This document shows positions 7,638 through 15,030 of a stretch of 20,962 nt of DNA, in pieces. The notes under the pieces were generated by a model, which had not been told where the DNA came from, did no database searches, and was given only the letters and a program-made list of their open reading frames with translations. Origin of the DNA: DATKCA01 sp035544675 (GTDB taxonomy: Bacteria; Acidobacteriota; Thermoanaerobaculia; Gp7-AA8); assembly GCA_035544675.1 (NCBI GenBank), contig DATKCA010000226.1, forward strand, positions 1 through 20,962, in the 5' to 3' direction. Both the position numbers and the translations under genes were made by a program. How positions within the stretch are numbered: the first letter of the stretch is position 1; each line of letters starts with the position of its first letter.

Positions 7638-7665
7638 ATCATAAAATCCCGAACCATTTTGTCAA
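7638..7665 (-). promoter_or_regulatory. Near-consensus sigma-70 promoter for the 126-aa protein
   Basis: Read on the minus strand, TTGACA (7665-7660) and TATGAT (7643-7638) are 16 bases apart, with an AT-rich flank upstream of the -35 box. Transcription would begin near 7631, leaving a leader of about 41 bases. It is the best-looking promoter in the window. Confidence 0.75.
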
Positions 7666-7841
7666 CAATTAATCGTCTCGTTTGGCCTTCGGAAAAACAT
7701 GTGCCGGGCCCATTCCATTCTCAATAAGTGCAAATCCAACTCGTTATTTTCAGCGCCCTTTCCATACGCAAATGGCGTGCGGATTACGGCTAATGAACGG
7801 CAACGAAACCACTTGCCGTTAGTGCCGGGTCCGCCTTCCCA

Positions 7842-9377
7842 TCAGCTCCGGAAATACGACCGGTCCAGCGCGCGATATTGGACGGCCTCAGCCACATCGG
7901 CCGCCTGGATGCCCTCCCGCCCATCCAGGTCCGCAATCGTCCGCGCCACCTTCAGCACGCGGTCGTGGGCCCGGGCGGACAGACCCAGGCGGTCGATCGC
8001 GCCGGAGAGCAGCTGCCGGGAGGGCGGATCGAGCTCGCAGTGCCGGCGCATCTGGCGTGAGCTCATCTCGGCATTGGAGCGGGTGTGCGACTTCCGGAAC
8101 CGCTCCCGCTGGATCTGTCGCGCCGCCTCCACCCGATCGCGGATCGGCGCCGACGACTCCCCGCTCCCGGTCCCGGTGATCTGGTCGCTGGTCAGCGCCG
8201 GCACTTCGACCTGCAGATCGATGCGGTCCAGAAGCGGCCCCGACACCTTGGCCAGGTAGCGCGCGATCTGCTGCGGCGAGCAGAGGCACTCCCGCCGGCT
8301 GTCGTTGAAGAACCCGCACGGACAAGGGTTCAGCGCCGCGGCCAGCGTGAAACGCGACGGATAGGTGACGCTGCGCGCCGCGCGGGCGATCGTCACGATG
8401 CCGTCCTCCATCGGCTGGCGCATCACCTCCAGCGTCTCCCGCCGGAACTCCGGCAGCTCGTCGAGGAACAGCACGCCGTGATGGGCCAGACTCACCTCGC
8501 CCGGCCGCGGCGGCGATCCCCCTCCGGCCAGTCCGGCGGTCGAGATCGTGTGATGCGGTGCCCGGAACGGGCGGCGCGTGAGCAGCCCGCTTCCGGGCGG
8601 CAGCGTCCCGGCCACCGAATGGATCTTCGTCGTCACGATGGCCTCCTCGACGGAGAGCCGCGGCAGGATCGACGCGAGCCGCTTGGCCAGCATCGTCTTC
8701 CCCGAGCCCGGCGGCCCGATCATCATCACGTTGTGACCTCCCGCCGCCGCGACTTCCAGCGCGCGCTTGGCCTGCCCCTGCCCGCGCACGTCCGCGAAGT
8801 CGGCGCCGTCGTCACTCGCCTCCGGCGGCGGAGGCGAGACCGCGGCCTCGATGAGGGTCTCGCCACGGAGGTGCGAGAGCAGTCCCGGCAAATGCCGCGC
8901 GCCAACGACCGGCGTCGACCGTACCGCCGCGGCCTCGTTGCCGTTCGCTTCCGGAACGATCAGCTCACGGATGGCCTGATCGCCGGCCAGCGCGGCCGAG
9001 ATCGAGAGCGTGCCGCGCACCGGCGTCAGTGTCCCGTCCAGCGACAGCTCGCCGACGAACACCCGTCCGGAGATGTGCTCGTCGCGCAGAAACTCCAGCG
9101 CGTGGAGGATGCCGATTGCGATCGGCAGGTCGAATCCCGAGCCGGCCTTGCGGACGTCGGCCGGTGAGAGGTTGACGGTGATGTGCCGCGGAGGGAGGTG
9201 CAGTCCGCAGTTGTGCAGAGCCGACCGCACGCGGCAATACGACTCGCGCACCGCGGCGTCAGGAAGGCCTACCAGTGTGAATCCCGGCTGGGCGGAGTAG
9301 CCGCCGCCGTCCACTTCGATGATGATGCGTACCGCGTCGATGCCGAGTGTTGCCGCACTCCATACTTTGGAAAGCAT
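7842..9377 (-). CDS. comM: YifB/ComM family AAA+ Mg-chelatase-like ATPase
   Basis: Proteins of this family (ComM) are hexameric helicases that promote branch migration when transformed DNA is integrated; in non-competent bacteria the role is unclear. The 511-aa length is typical. Residues 1-180 form the N-terminal ChlI/Lon-like domain (MLSKVWSAATLGIDA; GFTLVGLPDAAVRES). The AAA+ core has Walker A GPPGSGKT at 221-228 and Walker B GVLFLDELPE at 301-310. A cysteine cluster (NPCPCGFFNDSRRECLC) follows, then the C-terminal Mg-chelatase helical domain (SARAHDRVLKVARTIADLDG). The start at 9377 matches the family N-terminus, although the frame is open further upstream. The gene is divergent from the PHA-family gene across 75 bases. 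No competence genes are seen nearby. Confidence 0.95.
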   Translation of the reverse strand: MLSKVWSAATLGIDAVRIIIEVDGGGYSAQPGFTLVGLPDAAVRESYCRVRSALHNCGLHLPPRHITVNLSPADVRKAGSGFDLPIAIGILHALEFLRDEHISGRVFVGELSLDGTLTPVRGTLSISAALAGDQAIRELIVPEANGNEAAAVRSTPVVGARHLPGLLSHLRGETLIEAAVSPPPPEASDDGADFADVRGQGQAKRALEVAAAGGHNVMMIGPPGSGKTMLAKRLASILPRLSVEEAIVTTKIHSVAGTLPPGSGLLTRRPFRAPHHTISTAGLAGGGSPPRPGEVSLAHHGVLFLDELPEFRRETLEVMRQPMEDGIVTIARAARSVTYPSRFTLAAALNPCPCGFFNDSRRECLCSPQQIARYLAKVSGPLLDRIDLQVEVPALTSDQITGTGSGESSAPIRDRVEAARQIQRERFRKSHTRSNAEMSSRQMRRHCELDPPSRQLLSGAIDRLGLSARAHDRVLKVARTIADLDGREGIQAADVAEAVQYRALDRSYFRS

Positions 9378-9407
9378 GGCAGGCGTGACCCCGGCGGAAG
9401 TCCCGAG

Positions 9408-9424
9408 CCCGAGGCTACCTCGGG
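9408..9424. repeat. Short hairpin in the divergent comM / PHA-family leader
   Basis: CCCGAGG and CCTCGGG form a perfect 7-bp stem with a 3-base loop, midway between two divergent starts. It would fold in either leader RNA or could be a dyad operator. Confidence 0.4.
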
Positions 9425-9452
9425 TGGCGCGCACTTGGCAAATGGAGGACCC

Positions 9453-9746
9453 ATGCGCATTGCCGTTCCACACCACACCACCAGGGCCAAAGCCCGAAAG
9501 ATCATCGACAAGCGCGTGAAGAACGCCGAAAAGCAGTACGGCCATCTCGCCACGGACTTCGACTGCGAGTGGGAGTCCGACGTGCTATGCGTCAAGGTGA
9601 AGGCAAAGGGCATCACCGCGAAGGGCACGCTGGAAATCACCGAGAGCGAGGTGATCATCGACGGAAAGCTGCCGCTGATCGCGCTGCCGTTCGAGAAGAA
9701 GATCCGCGCCGCCGTCGAGAAGGAAGCGGAGTCGATGTTCGCCTGA
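9453..9746 (+). CDS. Polyhydroxyalkanoic acid system (PHA_gran_rgn) family protein
   Basis: This 97-aa protein resembles the small PHA_gran_rgn family, proposed to act at polyhydroxyalkanoate granules. The order is typical: basic amphipathic N-terminal helix (TTRAKARKIIDKRVKNAEKQ), beta segment with GTLEITESEVIIDGKLP, then the C-terminal helix FEKKIRAAVEKEAESMF. GGAGG at 9444-9448 supports the ATG at 9453. No PHA synthase or phasin gene is visible nearby, so a role in PHA is by family only. Members also occur in genomes where that link is unproven. The gene ends at a large inverted repeat that separates it from the convergent 70-aa protein. Confidence 0.8.
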   Translation: MRIAVPHHTTRAKARKIIDKRVKNAEKQYGHLATDFDCEWESDVLCVKVKAKGITAKGTLEITESEVIIDGKLPLIALPFEKKIRAAVEKEAESMFA

Positions 9747-9757
9747 AGGCAGGGCTC

Positions 9758-9823
9758 AGGGCTCCGGGCTCAGGGAACGGGCTTTAACTCTGCGGTACCC
9801 CAGAGCCCAGAGCCCGGAGCCCT
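9758..9823. terminator. Long inverted repeat between convergent genes, probable bidirectional terminator
   Basis: AGGGCTCCGGGCTC (9758-9771) pairs perfectly with GAGCCCGGAGCCCT (9810-9823) over 14 bp, with three further pairs inside. On the plus strand it is followed by ATTTAAT. The right arm overlaps the stop codon of the convergent gene (9822-9824). The left arm contains the iteration GGGCTCAGGGCTCCGGGCTCAGGG, as in dispersed repeats. Confidence 0.65.
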
Positions 9824-10034
9824 ATTTAATATCCAGAATCTTCTTCAGAGCGTCGACATTCGGATCGACGAACAGGCGCCCATCGACTTCCACCGCCGGG
9901 TCGGTCCCGAGATGAAACCCGTGTTTGTACTCCTCGGGCTTGACGAGCTCATGAGCGACTTTGAACTGCCGCAGGAGCCCTGCGATCAACGTCGTCTTCT
10001 GTTTTCTACTTCCGGGGAAAAACCTGACGGTCAT
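9822..10034 (-). CDS. Small thioredoxin/glutaredoxin-fold-like protein lacking cysteines
   Basis: This 70-aa protein begins MTVRFFPGSRKQKTTLIAGL and ends with TDPAVEVDGRLFVDPNVDAL. The pattern of a short beta-strand, then a turn at the CxxC position, a helix, and a strand beginning with Pro-Ala before VDG, resembles small glutaredoxin-like proteins. There is no cysteine anywhere, so redox chemistry is excluded. The fold assignment is tentative. GGAGG at 10043-10047 serves the ATG at 10034; a GTG at 10043 in the same frame is the alternative. It lies 75 bases after the second exporter gene, in the same direction, with no terminator between. It could be the tail of that operon or use a weak promoter whose -35 (TTGACT, 10113-10108) overlaps the exporter stop codon. 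Confidence 0.7.
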   Translation of the reverse strand: MTVRFFPGSRKQKTTLIAGLLRQFKVAHELVKPEEYKHGFHLGTDPAVEVDGRLFVDPNVDALKKILDIK

Positions 10035-10109
10035 ACTCCCCACCTCCCACGGATCACCATATGCAGTTTGTCCGGATTGGCAAACGGTAAGCCTGAATCG
10101 GCAGAAAAG

Positions 10110-11969
10110 TCAAATAACCGCTGCCGTAAGCCCTTCCCGGTACTGGATTTCGTACAGCCGGCGGTAGAGCCCGCCCGCTTCCATCAACTCCTCATGCGTT
10201 CCCCGCTCGCGGATCTCGCCATGGTGAAAGACCAGGATCGCATCCGCCGAACGGATCGTCGAGAGCCGGTGCGCGATCACGATCGACGTTCTCCCGCTGA
10301 GCAGCGTCTCGATGGCCTGTTGAATCAGGCGCTCTGTCTCGGTGTCAATCGATGACGTCGCTTCATCGAGGATGAGCACCGGCGGATCGAACGCCAGAGC
10401 GCGGGCGAACGAGAGGAGCTGCTTCTCGCCGACCGAGAACCCCGCCCCCCGCTCCCTCACCTCCGACGCATACCCCGCGGGCAGGTTGGCGATGAAGCGG
10501 TCGGCCTGCACGCGGCTGGCCGCCGAACGCACCGACTCCCCGGTGATCGACGGATCGCCGAGGGAGATGTTCTGGGTCACGTCGCCGGAGAAGAGGAAGA
10601 AGTCCTGCTGCACGATGGCGAACATCCTCCGCAGCGAGGCCAGCGAGTACGTGCGGATGTCGGCGCCATTGATGAGGATCTGGCCGCGCTGCACCTCGTA
10701 GAATCGCAGCAGCAGGGCGGTCACCGTCGTCTTTCCCGCGCCGGTGTGACCGACGAGGGCGAGCCGCTCGCCGCGCGCGACGCGGAACGAGACGTTCTTC
10801 AGCACCCACTCCTCGTCGTTGTACGCGAACCAGACGTTGCGGAGCTCGAGCGACTGGAACTCCACGGCCCGGGTCGTGCCGCTGTCCTGGATGTGAACCG
10901 GCGTGTCGAGCAGCTTGAAGATGCGCTCGCTGGCGGCCATGGCCGCCTGCAGGATGTTGTACTTCTCGGAGAGGTCGAAGATCGGCTCGTAGAACCGCTG
11001 CGCGTACTGGAAGAACGCCACGAGAGCGCCGAGCGACAGGGTGCCCTGGATGACCTGGCCGCCGCCGTACCAGACGATCAGGGCGATGCCGAACGTCTCG
11101 ATCAGGGAGATCACCGGGTAGAAGACCGCGTAATAGAAGATGGAGTCGATGTTGGCGTCGCGATGCCGCGCGTTGAGTCCGTCGAACTTGCCGGCCTCCC
11201 TCTCTTCCCGGTTGAAGAGCTGGACGGTGGACATCCCGGAGATGTGCTCCTGGAGGAAGGCGTTGATCGCGGCGATGCGCGCGCGCACCTGGCGATACGT
11301 GATGCGCGCGCCGCGGCGGAACCAGATCGAGACGAGGATGATGAAAGGCGTGATCGAGAACAGGACCAGCGCCAGCTTCCAGTTCATCCAGAACAGGACG
11401 CCGACGATCCCGACCAGGACGAAGATGTCGCCGAAGATGGCCACGAACCCGGCTGTGAAGAGCTCGTTGAGCGCGTCGACGTCCGTCGTCACGCGCGTCA
11501 TGAGACGGCCCACCGGGTTGCGGTCGAAGTACTGGATATCGAGCTTCTGCAGGTGCCCGAAGATCTGCTTGCGCAGGTCGTACATGATGTACTGGCCCAT
11601 CAGGTTCATCAGGACCATCTGGGTGTAGAGCAGCGCGAAACCGCCTGCGAGCGTGGCGATGTAGAGCATGGCCGCGAGGTTGATGCCCGAGATCGGATCG
11701 AGAGCGAGGCCGTGCGAGGTCAGCCACTCCCCGATGCGGCCGCTGGCGCTCAGGACGGCGGGATCCTGCGCCGGCTTCACGTAGAGGTCGATGGCGATGG
11801 CCGTGATGGCCGGGCCGGCGAGCTCGAACAGCGACGAGAGAATGACCAGAAAGACGGACGTCCCCGCCCGCCAGCGATACGGGCGGAGGTACTGCAGCAG
11901 CCTCCACGTGAGGCGGCGGTCGAACGCCTTGGCGCCCTCGTCCTCGTGCTTCTCGATTGCTTCAGCCAT
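10110..11969 (-). CDS. ABC exporter half-transporter (TMD-NBD) with degenerate signature motif
   Basis: This 619-aa ABCB/MsbA-type exporter subunit has six membrane helices in about residues 38-330, then a nucleotide-binding domain from about 370. Visible motifs are Walker A GHTGAGKT (407-414), the Q-loop in AIVQQDFF, Walker B plus catalytic Glu in VLILDEATSS (Glu536) and the switch His in IVIAHRLST (His567). The ABC signature is altered: FSVGEKQ at 511-517 instead of LSGGQxQ. The upstream gene has the reciprocal defect, so the two likely form one asymmetric heterodimer like BmrCD or TmrAB. I chose the ATG at 11969 because the frame opens only six bases earlier at a TTG. No ribosome binding site is clear, but a 90-bp palindrome fills the gap to the upstream gene. 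Substrate unknown (drugs, lipids or peptides are possible). Confidence 0.95.
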   Translation of the reverse strand: MAEAIEKHEDEGAKAFDRRLTWRLLQYLRPYRWRAGTSVFLVILSSLFELAGPAITAIAIDLYVKPAQDPAVLSASGRIGEWLTSHGLALDPISGINLAAMLYIATLAGGFALLYTQMVLMNLMGQYIMYDLRKQIFGHLQKLDIQYFDRNPVGRLMTRVTTDVDALNELFTAGFVAIFGDIFVLVGIVGVLFWMNWKLALVLFSITPFIILVSIWFRRGARITYRQVRARIAAINAFLQEHISGMSTVQLFNREEREAGKFDGLNARHRDANIDSIFYYAVFYPVISLIETFGIALIVWYGGGQVIQGTLSLGALVAFFQYAQRFYEPIFDLSEKYNILQAAMAASERIFKLLDTPVHIQDSGTTRAVEFQSLELRNVWFAYNDEEWVLKNVSFRVARGERLALVGHTGAGKTTVTALLLRFYEVQRGQILINGADIRTYSLASLRRMFAIVQQDFFLFSGDVTQNISLGDPSITGESVRSAASRVQADRFIANLPAGYASEVRERGAGFSVGEKQLLSFARALAFDPPVLILDEATSSIDTETERLIQQAIETLLSGRTSIVIAHRLSTIRSADAILVFHHGEIRERGTHEELMEAGGLYRRLYEIQYREGLTAAVI

Positions 11970-11977
11970 GGTCAACC

Positions 11978-12067
11978 GTCATGCCGAGCGTGAGCGAGGA
12001 ATCTGGGCGGAGGGGTGGTACGCGTACCGCCCATCCCACCCGGATCCCTCGCTACGCTCGGGATGAC
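11978..12067. repeat. 90-bp inverted repeat between the two exporter genes
   Basis: The element is symmetrical about 12022.5, with the perfect core GGTACGCGTACC (12017-12028). The outer arms are near-identical complements: GTCATGCCGAGCG at the left, CGCTCGGGATGAC at the right. As RNA it folds into one long hairpin. The arm sequence GTCATCCCGAGCG..GCGAGGGATC recurs at 17313-17340, so this is a dispersed palindromic family. Confidence 0.85.
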
Positions 12068-12069
12068 AC

Positions 12070-13812
12070 TCAAGCAATCTCCTCCAGCTCCGCCTCGATG
12101 GTCTGGCGGCGGTAGAGATCGGCGTAGTAGCCGTCCTTGTCCACGAGCTGTTCGTGCGTGCCGCGCTCCACGATGGCGCCTCTCTCCAGCACGACGATGT
12201 GGTCGGCGTCTTTGACCGACGACACGCGGTGCGACACGATCAGCACCGTCCTCCCCTGCCTCACCCGCCGCAGCGACGAGAGGATTCGCTCCTCGGTCGA
12301 CGTGTCGACGGCGCTGAGCGAGTCGTCGAGGATGAGGATGGCCGGTTCGCGGATGAGGGCGCGGGCGATGGCCGTGCGCTGTTTCTGGCCGCCCGAAAGG
12401 GTGATGCCCCGCTCGCCGATGATCGTCTCGATCCCCTGCGGGAACGCGGCGACGTCCGTGGTCAGCCCCGCCAGCTCTGCCGCCGCGTCGACCTCCGGCT
12501 GTGACGCCTCCGCTTTTCCGAAGCGGATGTTCTCGGCGATCGACTCGGAGAAGAGGAACGTCTCCTGCGGCACCATCCCGACCCACTCGCGGATCTGATG
12601 CAGCGGGATCGTCTCGATCGGGCGGCCGTCGAGGAAGATCGCTCCGGGCGGCGGCTCGAACGTCCGCGTGATCAGGGCCAGCAGCGTCGACTTGCCGCTG
12701 CCTGTGCGGCCGACGATGCCGACGGTCTGCCCCGGCCGGACGTGCATGTCGATGTCGCGCAGGACGGGACGCTCGGAGTAGGCGAAGGTGAGGTTGTGAA
12801 TACGCAGATCGCCGCGGACGCCTTCTAACGACGATTGGACAGGCAGGATTGCCTGTCCTCCACCATCGACACTCCAGACCTCGTGGAGGCGCTTCATCGA
12901 GGCCATGCCGCGCTGAAAGAGGTTGATGACCCAGCCGAGAGCGATGAGGGGCCAGATCATACGGCCGAGGTAGAACTGGAAGGCCACGAATTCGCCGAGG
13001 GAAAGCTCGCCGGCGATGATGCGGCGGCTGCCGAGGAAGAAGATCACGGCGAACATGATTCCGATGACGGCGTGCAGCATCGGATAGAACGTGGCGGTGA
13101 GCCGGATGAGGGAACGGTTGCGCTCCACGTATTCGCGGTTCATCCGCTTGAACGTCTCGACCTCGTTGCCCTCCTGCGTGAAGGCGCGGATCACGCGCAC
13201 GCCGGCCAGGTTCTCCTGCACGCGCGCCGAGATGTCGCCGAAGTAGTCCTGCACGAGCCGGAACCGGTCGTGGATCCGCTGGCCGAAGAAGCTCACCGCC
13301 CCGGCTACGACTGGAACGGCGATCAGAGCGATGAGCGCCATGCCCAGCTGGATGCGCAGCATCATCACGAACGCGCCGATGACCACCAGCAGCGACGAGA
13401 AGGCATGCATGACGGCCGGTCCGATGAGCATCCGCACGGAGGAGAGGTCGTTCGTGGCGCGCGACATCAGGTCGCCGGTCCGCTGTCCCTGGTAGTACGA
13501 GAGCGGCAGGCGCTGGAGGTGCCGGTAGAAGTCGTTGCGCATGTCGAACTCGATGCGCCGCGACGCGCCGATGATGATCCAGCGCTGCAGGTAGAGAAAG
13601 ACCCCTTCCACGGCGGCCGCGCCGACCAGGAGGGCGCCGAACCGGATCAACGCCCCACGCGTGGCGGCCGTGCTCAGCTCATTCACGGCGTTGCCGACGA
13701 TGAGCGGCTGCAGCAGCTTGAAGAGCGAGGAGCCCACCACGCAGGCCGCGCCGAGAAGGAGCGGCATCCTGTACTTCTGAAAGTAAAGGAGGAGGCGGCG
13801 CCCCGGGGTCAT
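12070..13812 (-). CDS. ABC exporter half-transporter (TMD-NBD) with degenerate Walker B
   Basis: This 580-aa partner of the downstream exporter has six membrane helices (about 18-300) and a nucleotide-binding domain from about 330. Walker A is GRTGSGKS (368-375), the signature is canonical LSGGQKQ (472-478), and the switch His528 is in IVSHRVSS. The catalytic Glu after Walker B is replaced by Asp497 (AILILDDSLS). A degenerate site here plus an intact signature, with the opposite arrangement in the partner, is the hallmark of heterodimeric exporters. The linker between the domains (about 316-328, GGGQAILPVQSS) is encoded by a 22-base palindrome that looks inserted. The ATG at 13812 follows the upstream gene by 19 bases; a GTG at 13842 would overlap that gene. 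No strong ribosome binding site is seen, suggesting translational coupling. Confidence 0.95.
   Translation of the reverse strand: MTPGRRLLLYFQKYRMPLLLGAACVVGSSLFKLLQPLIVGNAVNELSTAATRGALIRFGALLVGAAAVEGVFLYLQRWIIIGASRRIEFDMRNDFYRHLQRLPLSYYQGQRTGDLMSRATNDLSSVRMLIGPAVMHAFSSLLVVIGAFVMMLRIQLGMALIALIAVPVVAGAVSFFGQRIHDRFRLVQDYFGDISARVQENLAGVRVIRAFTQEGNEVETFKRMNREYVERNRSLIRLTATFYPMLHAVIGIMFAVIFFLGSRRIIAGELSLGEFVAFQFYLGRMIWPLIALGWVINLFQRGMASMKRLHEVWSVDGGGQAILPVQSSLEGVRGDLRIHNLTFAYSERPVLRDIDMHVRPGQTVGIVGRTGSGKSTLLALITRTFEPPPGAIFLDGRPIETIPLHQIREWVGMVPQETFLFSESIAENIRFGKAEASQPEVDAAAELAGLTTDVAAFPQGIETIIGERGITLSGGQKQRTAIARALIREPAILILDDSLSAVDTSTEERILSSLRRVRQGRTVLIVSHRVSSVKDADHIVVLERGAIVERGTHEQLVDKDGYYADLYRRQTIEAELEEIA
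12837..12858. repeat. 22-bp palindrome inserted in frame in an exporter gene
   Basis: GGACAGGCA (12837-12845) and TGCCTGTCC (12850-12858) form a perfect 9-bp stem around GGAT. It encodes GQAILPVQ in the interdomain linker of the exporter. Family linkers normally lack this stretch, so a short mobile palindrome inserted without breaking the frame is likely. Confidence 0.7.
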
Positions 13813-13831
13813 CGATTCGTGATTGGATGCA

Positions 13832-14200
13832 TCACGCGTCACGCAACGGCAAACGCTTCAGCTCCTGCAAAGTAATCCGCAACACCGATCCGAGCGTGAA
13901 TCCGGCCGGAAAACAATGCGGGATGCGCAGACCCGCCCCGCTCAGCTCGAGGAAGTCGAGCGGCGGCTTCCGCCTGGCCAGCACGTACACGAGCTTGCGC
14001 GGCAGATCCTCGCGGTCGTCGGCATTGAGGTGCAGCGCCTGCAGGTAGTAGCCGAAGTGCATCTGGCGCAGCGCCGGCACGCCGCCGGCGAATTCCGGAA
14101 GGGTGACGCTGAGCGTGAGCGCGCCGAAGATCCAGTTCTCCTGCGCGAACTCGCCGCGCCAGTGGTCCTCTTCCTCTTCGGTGAGATGTTCGAGACGCAT
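13832..14200 (-). CDS. Hypothetical protein, 122 aa
   Basis: I do not recognise this protein. It starts MRLEHLTEEEEDHWRGEF, a very acidic N-terminus. The middle carries hydrophobic stretches (IFGALTLSVTLPEFAGGVPAL) and aromatic residues (QMHFGYYLQAL), and the C-terminus is basic (LQELKRLPLRDA). No signal peptide or clear membrane helix is present. The ATG at 14200 lies one base after the stop of the 36-aa membrane protein, and the next gene starts 19 bases after its stop, so it belongs to the same transcript. It sits between an ABC-2 transporter and an ABC exporter pair; an accessory role is only a guess. A TTG at 14221 in frame is the alternative start. Confidence 0.8.
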   Translation of the reverse strand: MRLEHLTEEEEDHWRGEFAQENWIFGALTLSVTLPEFAGGVPALRQMHFGYYLQALHLNADDREDLPRKLVYVLARRKPPLDFLELSGAGLRIPHCFPAGFTLGSVLRITLQELKRLPLRDA

Positions 14201-14201
14201 G

Positions 14202-14312
14202 TCAGTAGAGCGCCACCGCAATCCGCGCGCCCACGAGCAAGATCACGATCGCGAACAGCCACCACGGGACGCTGCGCTGGCTGCGCGCGTCGAGCAGTCT
14301 AATCGGCGCCAT
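14202..14312 (-). CDS. 36-aa single-span membrane microprotein
   Basis: This short frame reads MAPIRLLDARSQRS, then a hydrophobic helix of about 20 residues (VPWWLFAIVILLVGARIAVA), ending LY. A charged, basic N-terminal tail followed by one membrane span is typical of small regulatory membrane proteins. GGGAGGTG (14317-14324) stands at ideal spacing before the ATG. Its first 14 bases overlap the end of the ABC-2 permease gene, and its stop lies one base from the start of the next gene. Overlap on both sides and a strong ribosome binding site argue that it is translated. By position it may be a small subunit of the ABC-2 transporter. I know no named family for it. Confidence 0.75.
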   Translation of the reverse strand: MAPIRLLDARSQRSVPWWLFAIVILLVGARIAVALY

Positions 14313-15030
14313 ACGGCACCTCCCGGCGGCGGAAAAGCAGACAGGCCAGCAGCAGAAGCACAGCCGTGTTCGACGCGATCAACAGGACCCAGTCCACCGC
14401 GACGGCGCGCGGAACATCGGGAAAGAGGTTCCGTGTCAACGCCGCGATGGCCGAGCCCATGGCCGGATACGCGTCGAAGAAGCGCGCCGACGCTCCGATG
14501 ATCCCGGGCATGTCCGGCCGGATCTCGTCGATCGCCGCCAGCGCCATGCCCAGCACGGCCTGGAGCACGAGGTACAGACCGACATTGAAATACGAGCGGA
14601 GGAACGAGCCGAAGAACGCCAGGACGGCGCACACGAGCATCGCACTCCACGAAAGCCCGAATGCTCCCTCCCCCATTCTCCGCCACGGGATGGGCGCGCC
14701 TCTGGCCACCAGCGCCATCCAATCCGCCACCAGGGCGAGCCCCACCGCGCACCAGATCGCCAGCACCACCCCGGCCCAGCGCGACAGGAGATACACCGAC
14801 CTGTTGATCGGCTTGGACAGGATCAGCTGCAGCGTTCCGGACGAGAACTCCGGCCCGATGAGCTGCGCCCCGGCGATGAGGGTGAGCAGTGCCACAAATG
14901 ACCGCCATTGCCCCGGCTGTCCGCTGAGGAACGTCGATCCCACCGCTACGAGGACGAGGAAGGCCACGAAGACGAGGTAAGCCCCGCTGGTGAAGTGGCG
15001 CCGCAGCGTCTCGAGAATGACGACGCTCAT
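14299..15030 (-). CDS. ABC-2 type transporter permease
   Basis: The protein is 243 aa with about six membrane helices: near 16-36 (GAYLVFVAFLVLVAVGSTFL), 44-58, 85-106, 127-145, 150-168 and 218-237. After the second helix comes the segment GPEFSSGTLQLILSKPINR, a typical ABC-2 permease feature (E-x-x-x-G-T). The start overlaps the stop of the ATPase gene (ATGA, 15027-15030), so the two are translationally coupled and form one importer- or exporter-like complex. ABC-2 systems usually move lipids, polysaccharides, antibiotics or metal ions outward; the substrate cannot be told here. The end of the gene overlaps the 36-aa membrane microprotein by 14 bases. Confidence 0.92.
   Translation of the reverse strand: MSVVILETLRRHFTSGAYLVFVAFLVLVAVGSTFLSGQPGQWRSFVALLTLIAGAQLIGPEFSSGTLQLILSKPINRSVYLLSRWAGVVLAIWCAVGLALVADWMALVARGAPIPWRRMGEGAFGLSWSAMLVCAVLAFFGSFLRSYFNVGLYLVLQAVLGMALAAIDEIRPDMPGIIGASARFFDAYPAMGSAIAALTRNLFPDVPRAVAVDWVLLIASNTAVLLLLACLLFRRREVPYGAD
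14317..14324 (-). promoter_or_regulatory. Strong ribosome binding site of the 36-aa microprotein
   Basis: On the minus strand GGGAGGTG precedes ATG 14312, with six bases between GGAGG and the start codon. It lies inside the last codons of the permease gene and supports an otherwise overlooked small gene. Confidence 0.75.

Noticed and set aside
7796..7820. Hairpin AACGGCAA/TTGCCGTT downstream of comM as a terminator
   Set aside because: An 8-bp stem with a 9-base loop and no U-tract on either strand; too weak to call.
10746..11993. Plus-strand open frame of 415 codons opposite the second exporter
   Set aside because: Highly charged Asp/Glu/Arg/Val composition is a mirror of membrane-protein codons on the other strand.
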